Positions 1 through 10,464 of a DNA stretch of 64,000 nt are shown here, one piece after another. Numbering within the stretch: position 1 is the first letter of the stretch; every line of letters begins with the position of its first letter. Position numbers and translations under genes: made by a program. Under the pieces are notes generated by a model. It was not told the DNA's origin and made no database searches. It saw only the letters and a list, made by a program, of their open reading frames with translations. This stretch comes from Paracyclopina nana (taxonomy: Eukaryota; Arthropoda; Copepoda; Cyclopoida; Cyclopettidae). The stretch spans positions 17,050,001 through 17,114,000 of the forward strand of contig JAGUCH010000001.1 in NCBI GenBank assembly GCA_019096065.1. The letters are read 5' to 3'.

Positions 1-28
1 CCAGAATACTAGTGAGTATTTTAAGGGG

Positions 29-922
29 ATGGCTGGAGAAGGAAAAGATGGTATGGAATTGCTATGGCAAGATATCTTTAACTACACGCAGTTTGTGCGT
101 AAAGAGGATCCATATTTCCTCATTCAGGAGATGATCCGGAAGCCTACTGAGTGCTTCACTGCCACACTTAAGGCAATTCTTCGACTGCGAATGAAGATAC
201 ATAGCACAACCATTGGAGATGGCGGAGATGCTCATGCAGTCTCTGAAGCCATCTCTGATGGTTTTGCACTTTTAGGACGTCATTGGCCTCAGAATTACCA
301 GTCATTAGTAAACAAATACAACGACTATCTGCTGAGAGCGAATATACCTGCTAGGAGTTTGCACGCCTACAATATCATGATGAACTTGATTGGCAGTGAC
401 CTAGGTACCTATGTGCCAAGGGACCTGGATAGGGCTCATAAAGAGGAGAGGCTGCCAATGGTACCCAATATGCGTGCCAAACCTAGAATTGCTATGGTTG
501 AAGCTACTGAAGAAGAGGTGTTAGACAGTGCTAGCACTATGTCGGCAGCCTCTGGCCGTAGTCAACGAAGTGCTAAAATAATAAATGAGCTACAAAGCGA
601 GTTGGCTCGAGCAAATTTTGAATTGAGTAGGCAAGCTGTTGAAGTAGCTATGATGAAAGCTGAATCACCATCCGAGAAAATAAATAGGCTGGGAAAAACT
701 TTTAACATAGATACATCTAAGTTGCCTGAAGGAAACCCTCTTCAGACTAATGGGTGCTTGTTCTGCAACCAAATGCATTACGCTACACAGTGTACGAATT
801 ACCCAAACACGAATTTGACCTCAATTAGAAACGATGGCACATTGTGCCCGTTGTGTAAAGGATTGCACCTTGAGTTTAGGGGAGAACAGTGTTGGAAGAC
901 ACGACCTGCTCGTAAACAATAA
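29..922 (+). CDS. gag: Gag-like protein of an LTR retrotransposon
   Basis: This 297-aa protein should be the structural nucleocapsid precursor of the retroelement that continues downstream. The C-terminal fifth carries two zinc-binding clusters: CLFCNQMHYATQC near residue 244 (C-x2-C-x4-H-x4-C) and a second C-x2-C-x4-H cluster near residue 273 (CPLCKGLH). Such paired knuckles are usual for retroelement Gag. The upstream part is helical and charged, as expected for a capsid domain, but I do not recognise a specific family there. The stop codon overlaps the next start as TAATG at 920-924, which suggests termination-reinitiation rather than a frameshift for Pol. The element's 5' LTR lies left of the window. 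Confidence is high for Gag and moderate for the start. Confidence 0.8.
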   Translation: MAGEGKDGMELLWQDIFNYTQFVRKEDPYFLIQEMIRKPTECFTATLKAILRLRMKIHSTTIGDGGDAHAVSEAISDGFALLGRHWPQNYQSLVNKYNDYLLRANIPARSLHAYNIMMNLIGSDLGTYVPRDLDRAHKEERLPMVPNMRAKPRIAMVEATEEEVLDSASTMSAASGRSQRSAKIINELQSELARANFELSRQAVEVAMMKAESPSEKINRLGKTFNIDTSKLPEGNPLQTNGCLFCNQMHYATQCTNYPNTNLTSIRNDGTLCPLCKGLHLEFRGEQCWKTRPARKQ

Positions 923-3900
923 TGGGACCAAGTACAAAAACTCCCAATAAGAATGATAAAGATAGTTACATCTTGCCTTCATTTATGAGGGGAGAATGTA
1001 ACAAAGAAGTAGGACGAGCTTACTTTGATTATTTAAAGGAGCAATCTGTGAAAAATGCCGAAATTATGACTCGTGGAAGTGAGGACAAAAAGGCTCTGGT
1101 CCTTGCAATAAGGGGTAGAAAAAGTCGGTTTGTCCATCAGCATACTATGACTGTAATTGAGATTAGCATAATACTGTTTGCAATAACAATATGTCAATAT
1201 TGCTTATTTGGTTGGGATTATTGGCCAATTACAGTAATCTGTAGTGGAGCAATAATAGCTTTATGGTACTACTTTGTAAAAGGTAGCACGAGTGATGAGC
1301 AAAAAACTTGTAGTAATGATGGTATCGTTACACATCTGGCCTCGGTAAATGCTAATGAAGCAGAGCCAGTAACACATTTTGAACCTTTACCGAATCCGGA
1401 ACTTGAAGATGACATGCTGAGTATATACTCATTAAAGCTACACAATGTTTGTGAAAGGTATTTTATACCAGTGGAGATAACTGGAAAAATACGTTTGCAT
1501 GCTTTATTTGACAGTGGAGCAATGGTGCAGATAATATCACGCACCCTTGTAAAACTGATCGAAGACAAGATTGGTTACACTCTACCTCGAGTTGAAACTA
1601 ATTATGTAATTAAGAACTTTAATGGAGAAGAATTCCCAGGGAATGAAGCTGTCTCTATTCAAGTTGCATTTGGAAATCGTGTTTTAATCAGACAGGCTGT
1701 TTTCCTTGTATCTGATTGTGATACACTATTAATGATAGGAAACTCGTTATTAGTGGACAACAATGTCCGGATGACTAGTAAAGATGGAAAGCACTTTATG
1801 GATTTCCCTGGAAAATCTAAACATAAGAAAATTCCACTCTTACTATCAAAAGAGGCTTTCTACCCAGTGGCAATAAATGAAGGGATCACTCTGCTCCCTG
1901 GAGAAGAAGTGACCACCATGGCTAGTTTACCTCATGATTTACCTGTCATCAGTAATGACATTCAAATAGATTCTGACTCTGACGAAGATGACGACCTTGG
2001 TCGTACCCATCACCAGAAAAATGTTTATTCCGGATTGGTGGATAAGTACTTAAACTTTATGCCTAGTAACGAGTACCGCGGAGTGACCTCTGAGGGGGCA
2101 CTTACTGCTGTCACTCGTAAAGGTACTTTCCCAGTAAATATTGGGAATAATACTGAGGATCCCATCTACTTAAATGCACATGCAGTGATTGGGCGAGCCA
2201 GGATTGTCAAGAAACAGAAATTTAAGAGTACGGTTGCAGCCCATATGGCTAACATTAGTTTAAAGGCCCTGGAGCATGAAATGGAGTCATGTTACTGCAA
2301 TTATTTGGATTCGCACGTAATTGTGCAGTTTACGGATATAAATGGTCTTTCTTTTACTGATATGCATTTTTTCAATGCCTATGAGCCATTAAGGGGAAGC
2401 CACAAGCCCTTGATTAGTAGAAAAGGAAATTACGTATTTATCTCAGCTAACCAAAGTGATGGTTACGAAGAGATAACTGATGTGATAATTAGCAAATTTA
2501 TGAAACGAGAAAAATGGGATGAATTACCGTGGGCTGTTATTGTCCCAGGGCATAAACTTTTGTCTGGCGAACAAAAGCGCATTGTAATAAAGATGAATAT
2601 GATGGTGGATAAACTTAAAGTAGTATGGCTAAAATATAAGTATATTTGCCCACCATGCATGACCATTGCCTTGTGTCCTATTGAATCCTACCTCAATGGG
2701 ATGGATAGGGTCATAATAACTATGATGATACATGAGTATGAGAATTACCCCCTTGCTTATCAAAGAAATGAACTAGATAAGTATTTTGAACTAAATGTTC
2801 TTGGAGCTCATGGTATCATGTTTAAGTTGTCCAACAATGTTGAGTTAATATTCCATGTCCCTAGCGAACATGCTGAGAATATTGGCTACTTAACCACGCT
2901 TATGTACATAATAATTGGTCAATTACGGTACCAAAATGTGGCCGACGACGTGTGGATCAGAACACTTATGGATGGCGATGTGCATGTAGGTGACCCACTT
3001 TGTATGGCAACCACCGCTGCATTGCTAGTGTTATCTGGGTTACAAATGTACCCTGATGACCTTACCAAAGAGGATATAAAGACAAAATTTGGTAAATTTA
3101 TACCATTTGTACTTGAACCACATGGTTGCTCGTGCAAGCCTTGCTTGGCAAAGAACATGGGCATCAAAGTGCCACTTAAGAGCTTCACTACTATTTACGA
3201 AGGTCCTATTGTGGATACCAGTGTCAGACAAACAGTTCTAAAAAGTCCTTCTGAACTAGACCTCGTATCAGCTAGCCTGGAGCTTTCTAAAGATGAGAGA
3301 AATAACCAAAAACTATATGATGAGGTTTATAATCTCCTTTTGAAATTTCCAAGTGAATTTGACCCCCTCCGTGTTTTAAATGGAGTAGCAGGTTATACAT
3401 TTCCATTGAAACCAGAAACGATCCTGAACATGGATCTAGAACACATTCCGGATGAGGTCAGAGAAGACTTTAGGGACCTCTTAATAGAATATAAGACTAT
3501 ATTCTCGGAGGATCCTAGATCATATAGGCTATGGAATGTCGAACCCATGAAGTTCCAGTTAAAGGATGATAAACCATTAGTGCCAAAAGTATTTAACATG
3601 TCGGAGTATGAAACTACGCAGGTTGACCGTAAAATAGCATTAATGCTGTCATCTGGATTAATTGAAATTGTGGATAAGTCACTTAATAGGTACTCGGCTT
3701 GCCCTTGTTTCTTGACTTCAAGGCCAAATGATGAAAAGCTGCCTATGAAGCAACGCAAGCCTCGGCTACTAGTTGACTTAACATCTTTTAATAAAAATCT
3801 GATATTTACGACTTCGGAGCACATAGTGCCACCTATCCCTACCTTGCTAGGGATGTTATCTAATTCGTGTTTAATGTCATCTTTCGATGTAACATCCGGA

Positions 3901-5664
3901 TACGATAACTTACCTGTGGACTCTGATAGTGCTGATATGTGCTGCTTTGCAGTAACGTCCCCTCGCAGTATATATAGATCAGTCTTTCTGAAAAGTAAGT
4001 CATGCCTACAAGGGATCGCCATTGCTCCGAGAATGTTCGCAGAGCTCCTCCAACAGGCCCTTAACCCTGAGATATTGCCCTTTACATGTGTATATGTAGA
4101 CGATTTGGTTGTGGCCTGTAAGAACCCTGGCAAGCCTAGGCCTGCTACATTGGATGATTACATACGACATTTAGGTGATCTGAGGAAGTTGTTTCAAAGC
4201 CTCAAGGACTTAAATGCCCTATTACAAATTAAAAAGACACAATTAGGTGTTAAAGAAGCTACAGTCTTAGGGCACCTAATATCTATTGACGAAAATGGGA
4301 TTATGACTATGCGAATGCCCGATAAATTCAGGTCTGCATTTGATGATTTCCCTATTCCCACAACCAAGAAACAGCTGCAAAAGTTTATTGGAATGACAAA
4401 CTGGTTAAGCCAGTACTGTCCTAATATGGCTACATACACAGCTCCACTGCTAGATGTATTACAAACAGCGCAAGGGAAAACAGGAAAGTTCACCTTCACT
4501 GCTTTCCAAGAAAAATGTTTCTATAAAGTAATAGACGAGATTAAAACAGGTATGTCACTGGCATTGCCACGTTTTAAAGAAGGTTATTTAGTGGTTGATT
4601 CTGGGGTAATTAGCACCTCAGCTTTATTAATGGAGGTGAATGAGGATGGTAAAGCTGTGTGTGTTGGTGCACACAGCGCACGCTTTCCTTTATCAGTTTG
4701 CCTCTCGTACCACTCGTTTCAGCGTGAAGCATTAGGAGTTTTAACAATGATAAACCACTTTAAAAGCATACTATTCGCCTATGAGCGACTAGTCATAGTT
4801 ACGGATTGTCTATCAATAGCCAGCGTGCTGGCTAGTTCGTTTACTGGTAAAGATGCTTTCACTCATAGACTAGCAGCTCGTATTTATTCCCTGCCTGTAG
4901 CATGGAAATTGAGAGCTGTACCTCGCACAGAGGTAGAAGTAGTTGATGTATTATTAAATAAGTACCATCAAACGCCAGAAGGTGAAACTGTATTTTATGC
5001 GCCCTACTCTATTGCGGGGCAGATTACGAAGGATATTTATGCAAATAAATACCCTCTGCCCGATGCAATCAAAGATAAGGTGCTAACGACACAGGAATTA
5101 CTTACACATGTGTATGATACACTTGTGAATTCTGGAACTATGAGTAAGACTCTACTCCAGAAAAGGTTGCATTGCCTAAATGACAAATGGGTTGACATGA
5201 TCGGCACGAAGCCGCCATTTGTGCACGACGACACGTCAACCTTACTCCAAGCAAAACATGATGATGATGAAATTCTTGAGGACGAGATACTTTCTAAATT
5301 ATCCCATTCATTTCATGGTGAAGCTGATTTTGATTCGCCAGTGAATCATATAGAAAATAACTTAAGAGTAGATACAGTCACTGTTAAACGGCGAATATCG
5401 CCACATTTACCAGGAATTACACGCAACCTACTCATTAAGTTGCAACAAAATTGTGAAGAAACACAAAAGATAATAAATCTAATTATGCTTTCGCCTCCAG
5501 AGAAAGTACCACTAGATGTTGCGGTAAAATATCGTGTCCTTGACGGTGCCCTGTTGGTCATTCGCAAGAATGTAAAGTTACCTTTTAGCGTTGCGAAATA
5601 CGAAAGTATATATGAGTATGCCCAACTGTGTGTACCTGATGGCATGTATTCATTTGCTACATAA
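922..5664 (+). CDS. pol: Pol part 1: protease, reverse transcriptase, RNase H
   Basis: This frame copies the element's RNA into DNA. Residues about 76-118 are two hydrophobic, membrane-like segments, which is odd for Pol. A retropepsin motif, FDSGA, lies near residue 196, followed by a PR-RT linker. About 310 residues (roughly 440-750) then form an insert I cannot assign. RT begins near 870: LVDLTSFNK near 951 matches the RT region with the first catalytic aspartates, SSFDVTSGYD follows, and YVDD near 1058 is the active site. RNase H follows, with VVDSG near 1224. The RT block order resembles Ty3/Gypsy rather than BEL/Pao. The frame ends at a TAA at 5662-5664, and the integrase continues in another frame (+1) that overlaps it from 5591. 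The overlap is either a programmed shift or a mutation. Confidence 0.85.
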   Translation: MGPSTKTPNKNDKDSYILPSFMRGECNKEVGRAYFDYLKEQSVKNAEIMTRGSEDKKALVLAIRGRKSRFVHQHTMTVIEISIILFAITICQYCLFGWDYWPITVICSGAIIALWYYFVKGSTSDEQKTCSNDGIVTHLASVNANEAEPVTHFEPLPNPELEDDMLSIYSLKLHNVCERYFIPVEITGKIRLHALFDSGAMVQIISRTLVKLIEDKIGYTLPRVETNYVIKNFNGEEFPGNEAVSIQVAFGNRVLIRQAVFLVSDCDTLLMIGNSLLVDNNVRMTSKDGKHFMDFPGKSKHKKIPLLLSKEAFYPVAINEGITLLPGEEVTTMASLPHDLPVISNDIQIDSDSDEDDDLGRTHHQKNVYSGLVDKYLNFMPSNEYRGVTSEGALTAVTRKGTFPVNIGNNTEDPIYLNAHAVIGRARIVKKQKFKSTVAAHMANISLKALEHEMESCYCNYLDSHVIVQFTDINGLSFTDMHFFNAYEPLRGSHKPLISRKGNYVFISANQSDGYEEITDVIISKFMKREKWDELPWAVIVPGHKLLSGEQKRIVIKMNMMVDKLKVVWLKYKYICPPCMTIALCPIESYLNGMDRVIITMMIHEYENYPLAYQRNELDKYFELNVLGAHGIMFKLSNNVELIFHVPSEHAENIGYLTTLMYIIIGQLRYQNVADDVWIRTLMDGDVHVGDPLCMATTAALLVLSGLQMYPDDLTKEDIKTKFGKFIPFVLEPHGCSCKPCLAKNMGIKVPLKSFTTIYEGPIVDTSVRQTVLKSPSELDLVSASLELSKDERNNQKLYDEVYNLLLKFPSEFDPLRVLNGVAGYTFPLKPETILNMDLEHIPDEVREDFRDLLIEYKTIFSEDPRSYRLWNVEPMKFQLKDDKPLVPKVFNMSEYETTQVDRKIALMLSSGLIEIVDKSLNRYSACPCFLTSRPNDEKLPMKQRKPRLLVDLTSFNKNLIFTTSEHIVPPIPTLLGMLSNSCLMSSFDVTSGYDNLPVDSDSADMCCFAVTSPRSIYRSVFLKSKSCLQGIAIAPRMFAELLQQALNPEILPFTCVYVDDLVVACKNPGKPRPATLDDYIRHLGDLRKLFQSLKDLNALLQIKKTQLGVKEATVLGHLISIDENGIMTMRMPDKFRSAFDDFPIPTTKKQLQKFIGMTNWLSQYCPNMATYTAPLLDVLQTAQGKTGKFTFTAFQEKCFYKVIDEIKTGMSLALPRFKEGYLVVDSGVISTSALLMEVNEDGKAVCVGAHSARFPLSVCLSYHSFQREALGVLTMINHFKSILFAYERLVIVTDCLSIASVLASSFTGKDAFTHRLAARIYSLPVAWKLRAVPRTEVEVVDVLLNKYHQTPEGETVFYAPYSIAGQITKDIYANKYPLPDAIKDKVLTTQELLTHVYDTLVNSGTMSKTLLQKRLHCLNDKWVDMIGTKPPFVHDDTSTLLQAKHDDDEILEDEILSKLSHSFHGEADFDSPVNHIENNLRVDTVTVKRRISPHLPGITRNLLIKLQQNCEETQKIINLIMLSPPEKVPLDVAVKYRVLDGALLVIRKNVKLPFSVAKYESIYEYAQLCVPDGMYSFAT

Positions 5665-8600
5665 CCATTTGGGAAGTAAAAAGACTAATACTCTTTTTAC
5701 CCAATCTATGTATTCAACTTACTCAGCCAGAATCAGTCGTATTATTATTGGTGCGTGCATGCATTGTGCTTTATACCGCCAAGCTAATACTAGGTTTGTT
5801 GGGAAGGGGCGTTTCCGCATCCCGACTCAGCCATGGGAATTGGTAATGATTGATTTGGCCAAGTTCGATGACACTTTAGTCAAAGGGTCTTCCGCAAAAG
5901 ACCTGTTAGTATTTGTCGATGTTTATTCTAAGATGATAATTGCTAAACCACTATTGGATGCTAAATATAAGCAGGTAGCGAATGCTATGGAAGAAGTAAT
6001 TTCTTTGTTTGGGGTGCCAAAAACATTACTTGCAGATAATGGTGCCCAGCTAACGACTAATAAGGCCCTCCAACGCCTTGTTGATCGTTATAAAATTAAG
6101 GAGTTATGTCATTACCGAACTTTATCGCCATACAAGCATTCGAACGCTTACGCTGAAAATGCTATACGAATAATAAGGAGTGCATTAGTCCTAAACTCTA
6201 ACTCATACAATATGAGGTTATGCGATGTGTTTAAGACTTCTATTTACGCAATAAATAATCGCCCTCTTACTTATTTGGCATATACTGATGATAAAGGGGT
6301 GAAGATCACCCCCACACCTTTTTCGTTATTTTTCGATAAAATGCCGTTCTATCATTTAGGACGGGATGTATTTGAAATACTTAGTGAAAGCGAGGACAAA
6401 ATTCATAAAGCCGAATGGCGTCAACGCATGCGTGAATGTGATCTAGAAGAACAGTTCCACTTAGAAAAAATGAAGGCTACTGAAAGACCTTCCTTTAAAC
6501 CAGAGATTGGATCATTAGTGTTAGTTATAAAACATCCCATAAATAAACAACGGTATAAATTTATGGATGATTTGTTTGAAGTTATTGACATTGGACAGCA
6601 TTCGACTGTGACTGTAAAGCCATACCTTTATGATGGGCTTACTCGTGAAGTAAGCTTAGATCATGTCAAGTTATATCGATTCCATGAACTATATAGATTT
6701 CTTCCGGAAAAGTTGTCCAACCTCTTGAAACGACCTTACACTCCGGAAGAAATTCTACGTAAAAAAGCAAGGAATGAGGTTATCGAATTTCTTGAAGGGG
6801 CAGCCCCTGAAAGTCATGATTATAGTTTGCGGGGTCATACAAAGGCCTCTAGTATAGTGGCCTCGCAAAGTTCATTGATTTCACAGTCCACATCAATGGA
6901 CACAGAGCCAAGTGCGATTCACCAAACCTATAAGCGCTCTGGTTCTATCCTCATGCAAAAGGCAGCGAGCTTGTTTAAGCCCTCAGATATTTTGCGAATA
7001 CAGGAGGAAAATAAACAACTCGTGCAAAAGCAGTGGGAACAATATGACCGTAAGAAGTTAGAAGAAAAATACCTAGCTGACAATGCTGGTAATAATATTC
7101 TCCACAAAGAAGCAAGTGATTCTTTATCTGACACTGGCACTGATGATTTTATTGAACAAGCAATTGCACTAAGTGCAAATACAGGGCCCAATGAAGCATT
7201 TTATGAGGACATGCTGGCCTTGAGCCAACGTGGCCCTCCTACTTTTGCTGAAATGGCCCAACAAGAAAGATTATACCCGAATTTACCAAGTGTCAAACCT
7301 GACCATATTAGTACTCCTGATCGCTCGAACGTCAGTGAAGGGACACTTGCAGGGGTCAGCCCTGTAAAGTGGGCCTTTCGTGGCCAATACCGTGATCAAC
7401 GTGTGCCAGATATACCTGAAAGTCCGGAGAAATATCACACTCCTGACCAAAGTATGTCTGCAACTCCTAATAAGGACAATGATAATATAGAGGAGATTGT
7501 TGAAAAAGCAGCATCTTTCATCGCACCTTCCAAATTTGACACTGACCTAGAATCTTTATCTGCTGGCCTGGAAAGTATGCAATTAGCACTGCCTACTGAT
7601 CCATTCGGCGGAAATACACACGATGATGAAAATGAAAGTAGTGATAGTGATGACACAACTACAATTTATTATACTGCTCGTAAAAATCTGCGGCGTACAC
7701 CGTTGACAAAAAGCATTAAACAGAATGTTCAAAAAGCAATCGATATTGTACGACGCCAGTTAGAACTCTCACCACGTAAACGGCCTCCCTCTCCACCAAT
7801 CGATAATCCTATGGAAGGGCCCAGTGCCCCGAAACCGGAGATTTATGGAGCTGAAGGAGGGGAGCCTCAAGTTCGGTATACTATAATGAAAAGTCCGGTC
7901 AGAAAACCTGATTTGCGACCAAAAAATAATGAGTTACCAAATGCGGGAGTACCACAAACTGTGCCAAGCACAAACGTACTTGAGCACCCCTCGGCAAAGG
8001 TTACACCTTTGGGTGACCTGGCTATGACTGAAAAGGAGCACCTTGCTCATCAAGCTACTCCTGGGGTTGCACACCCCACTGTCAGGCAAACTGGCCCAGT
8101 AGTTCCACAACCGGGTACTCAGAAGCCACCTGAGGCTGTTGTACGGGCTCCGTATGAACCAGAAAAGTTGTCTCCATTAAGTTTTCTTCCTCATAACCTA
8201 AGAAGAAGAAAAAACGTTAATTATCGCTCCCTGGCAGGGTTTCAAAAGTATAATAAAAAGAACGTACCTGCGGGTCTTCCTGCGATTGCTCAGCCTGATC
8301 CCTCTGAAGCATTGACTCGTTCCGAAGCAGCATTGACAACTGAACAGGATACAAGTCCTTCACAGAATGTTCAACAGCTCCTTGACACGAACCTTTTGGT
8401 GTCTTCTGACCAGCCGAGTAGTTCGGCAGCCACATCATTCGCCGAACCAAAGGCACCAGAATCCTCGGCCGCTGTCCAACCAACAGTTGAACCTGAGATT
8501 AGTGAGCCCACTCCAATACGGATCCTTCCCAGACGACAACTGCGGGAGAGAAAAGAAACTGTAGATTACAGAAGGTTAGCGGGCATAAGAAAGTATGGGA

Positions 8601-8923
8601 AAGAGAAAAGTAAAGCTGGTAAAGAACAAAAATACTTCCCTAATATTCCACGAATAGCTCCTTTAGATCGGGAGGACAAGGAATTCGCCCGTGTTAGGTT
8701 TACAAATACGAACCAAAGGCCAGACCAAAAAGAGAGAGAGTTACTAGAAGAGGTAGTTCCTAATTGGAAACTGAATAAAAACATGGCTGCAGTCCCTGAT
8801 TATATTCAGTTTCTTAAAGCGACTGGCATGGATCACCAAGATGATAGCAACATAAATGAAATGAAGCGGCTGCGTCTCACCTATGATGACCTATACAAGC
8901 TAGCTTTTAAGAAGTTTAAATAG
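5591..8923 (+). CDS. Pol part 2: integrase with a very long C-terminal extension
   Basis: This frame inserts the element's DNA copy into the genome. An N-terminal zinc-binding part has histidines at LLHNHLG and the pair CMHC near residue 57. The catalytic core has an aspartate in MIDLAKFDD near residue 87, a second in ADNGAQL near 149, and the glutamate in NAYAENAIR near 187. This matches the D,D-35-E pattern of retroviral-type integrases. After about residue 370 the protein continues for more than 700 residues rich in S, P, E, T and K, probably disordered. In this tail the motif NYRSLAGFQKY (about residue 877) recurs as DYRRLAGIRKY (about 992), an internal duplication. The listed start lies inside the overlap with the preceding frame, and the real product is probably a Pol fusion. 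The tail's function is unknown. Confidence 0.8.
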   Translation: MRNTKVYMSMPNCVYLMACIHLLHNHLGSKKTNTLFTQSMYSTYSARISRIIIGACMHCALYRQANTRFVGKGRFRIPTQPWELVMIDLAKFDDTLVKGSSAKDLLVFVDVYSKMIIAKPLLDAKYKQVANAMEEVISLFGVPKTLLADNGAQLTTNKALQRLVDRYKIKELCHYRTLSPYKHSNAYAENAIRIIRSALVLNSNSYNMRLCDVFKTSIYAINNRPLTYLAYTDDKGVKITPTPFSLFFDKMPFYHLGRDVFEILSESEDKIHKAEWRQRMRECDLEEQFHLEKMKATERPSFKPEIGSLVLVIKHPINKQRYKFMDDLFEVIDIGQHSTVTVKPYLYDGLTREVSLDHVKLYRFHELYRFLPEKLSNLLKRPYTPEEILRKKARNEVIEFLEGAAPESHDYSLRGHTKASSIVASQSSLISQSTSMDTEPSAIHQTYKRSGSILMQKAASLFKPSDILRIQEENKQLVQKQWEQYDRKKLEEKYLADNAGNNILHKEASDSLSDTGTDDFIEQAIALSANTGPNEAFYEDMLALSQRGPPTFAEMAQQERLYPNLPSVKPDHISTPDRSNVSEGTLAGVSPVKWAFRGQYRDQRVPDIPESPEKYHTPDQSMSATPNKDNDNIEEIVEKAASFIAPSKFDTDLESLSAGLESMQLALPTDPFGGNTHDDENESSDSDDTTTIYYTARKNLRRTPLTKSIKQNVQKAIDIVRRQLELSPRKRPPSPPIDNPMEGPSAPKPEIYGAEGGEPQVRYTIMKSPVRKPDLRPKNNELPNAGVPQTVPSTNVLEHPSAKVTPLGDLAMTEKEHLAHQATPGVAHPTVRQTGPVVPQPGTQKPPEAVVRAPYEPEKLSPLSFLPHNLRRRKNVNYRSLAGFQKYNKKNVPAGLPAIAQPDPSEALTRSEAALTTEQDTSPSQNVQQLLDTNLLVSSDQPSSSAATSFAEPKAPESSAAVQPTVEPEISEPTPIRILPRRQLRERKETVDYRRLAGIRKYGKEKSKAGKEQKYFPNIPRIAPLDREDKEFARVRFTNTNQRPDQKERELLEEVVPNWKLNKNMAAVPDYIQFLKATGMDHQDDSNINEMKRLRLTYDDLYKLAFKKFK

Positions 8924-8944
8924 AGATTCGTAAGAAAGGACGTG

Positions 8945-10464
8945 ATGACGGTAATCTTAGTGCCCATATTTTATGGGGTCACTACCTTTACTTTGTCAGT
9001 CCAATATGGGTGCACCGTTTTACCAATCAAGCGCACCCAAAAGTAAGTTAATGCAAAATGTCGATTGCGGACCTGAATTTGGCCACTTGCCAAAAAGATC
9101 ATAGAAATGGACACGAACGGGCAATGTCTCTTCACATGCCCGCCAGTAAGGTACAATATGCATAAAGGTGATAAGTTGCTGAACAGTACATTGACAGCAA
9201 GAAAACAACTAACGAAACATACTCTCTGCAGTTCGTTAGCGGTTCTAGAAGTATGTATAAAAATGATGGAAGCCACAAGGCACTGGATTTGGACTTCCTC
9301 CAGGGATTGTTCAATCCAACAACAAACCAAACCTCGCTTGCTTTGACAAAATAAATGAAGTTTGCGTAGGTTATTTTTACAATATTGATGGGACAAATAA
9401 TTTTGTCCTGTTTCCTGATAAATACCGATGCAAATCAAAATTTGACCGGTACTTACGTGTGCTTGCCCCTTACTACTATAGTAGGAGGCCAAGCTTACAA
9501 TAGACGATAGGCCGATTGGCCTGAATAAAGTTAACTATTATATAAGTTGTATAAAGTAAAGTACTATAAACACGCCATGCAAGAGGGAAGTTGCAGATGG
9601 GCGTAATGCCCCATCTGAATAGTTATGTGTTGAAAACTATGGTTAAAGCTCCACTGAGCTATGTCCAAATGGAACCGCTATCCACTCCATGCCTCGCATG
9701 GGTTGATAGCTACTGGGACATTCGTACCTTAGTACAGCAAAAGTTGGCACTAGGCACTGTGCAAGTGGGACACAATAAACCTCACAATACGCATGAGGGC
9801 TTGTGTTGGCCGCATTACTATATAAAATCTTGGAACGATATTGAAAACTTCCAGAAGAAATTAGGAAAATGCACAACCTCTAAAAATGAGGATTGGGCAT
9901 CGATAAAAAAGGACGATTATAAATCACACATGTTCTGGCATGGAAACGATACCACAGTAGTATATGCCATAAAACAAAAACTATGTTGCAACGACTACTG
10001 TGCCTATAATATCAGAGTGTCTCGACCATGACCTGGTTGCATAACGCAGGTCTAGGCGTGACGCCTCCGGACTTTGAGTAGGATGGAACATGGAAATCTG
10101 TACAAAAATGGGATTCATCTCCCTAAGAAGGGATCTTGAAATACTAAGTACAGCTTTGTGCCTGGGCGAATAATCAGCCCAAACTATGGTCTTCATGCCT
10201 CAACAAAATGTAGGGACCCACTCTCTATTGGAATGGGCCGCTCCTTTGTGGCTACTAAAGTCAACAAAAAACCCATATGCTGGTGAACTCATCAGCTTTG
10301 GATACAACTGGGGTATCTTGGAGGTGAACAAGTGTTTCCCCATAAAATACCATTTTACATTTCATTTGCCCAACAGTCTATGTGTGACAAACGAAATTGT
10401 AATTCTAAATGAAAATAAAGTTCAATATGTGCCGCGTTTCTCTTCTTACTATGGCACGATTTAG
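8945..10464 (+). pseudogene. Env-like or accessory reading-frame remnants after Pol
   Basis: Twenty bases after Pol an ATG at 8945 opens a short hydrophobic, signal-peptide-like frame. It runs into a TAA exactly at a GTAAGT donor-like site (about 9043). Further fragments follow: 9107-9346 has a C-x-F-x-C motif, 9597-10031 begins right after a CAG acceptor-like site and is Cys/Trp-rich with an NDT glycosylation site, and 10186-10464 is a third piece. Their position and composition suit an envelope gene split by frame changes or by introns, but no fusion peptide or C-terminal membrane anchor was recognised. Unrelated small proteins are possible. I do not recognise the family. Confidence 0.4.

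Noticed and set aside
3393-4133. 246-codon minus-strand open frame opposite the first RT
   Set aside because: Antisense shadow of a well-supported RT domain with no recognisable protein features.
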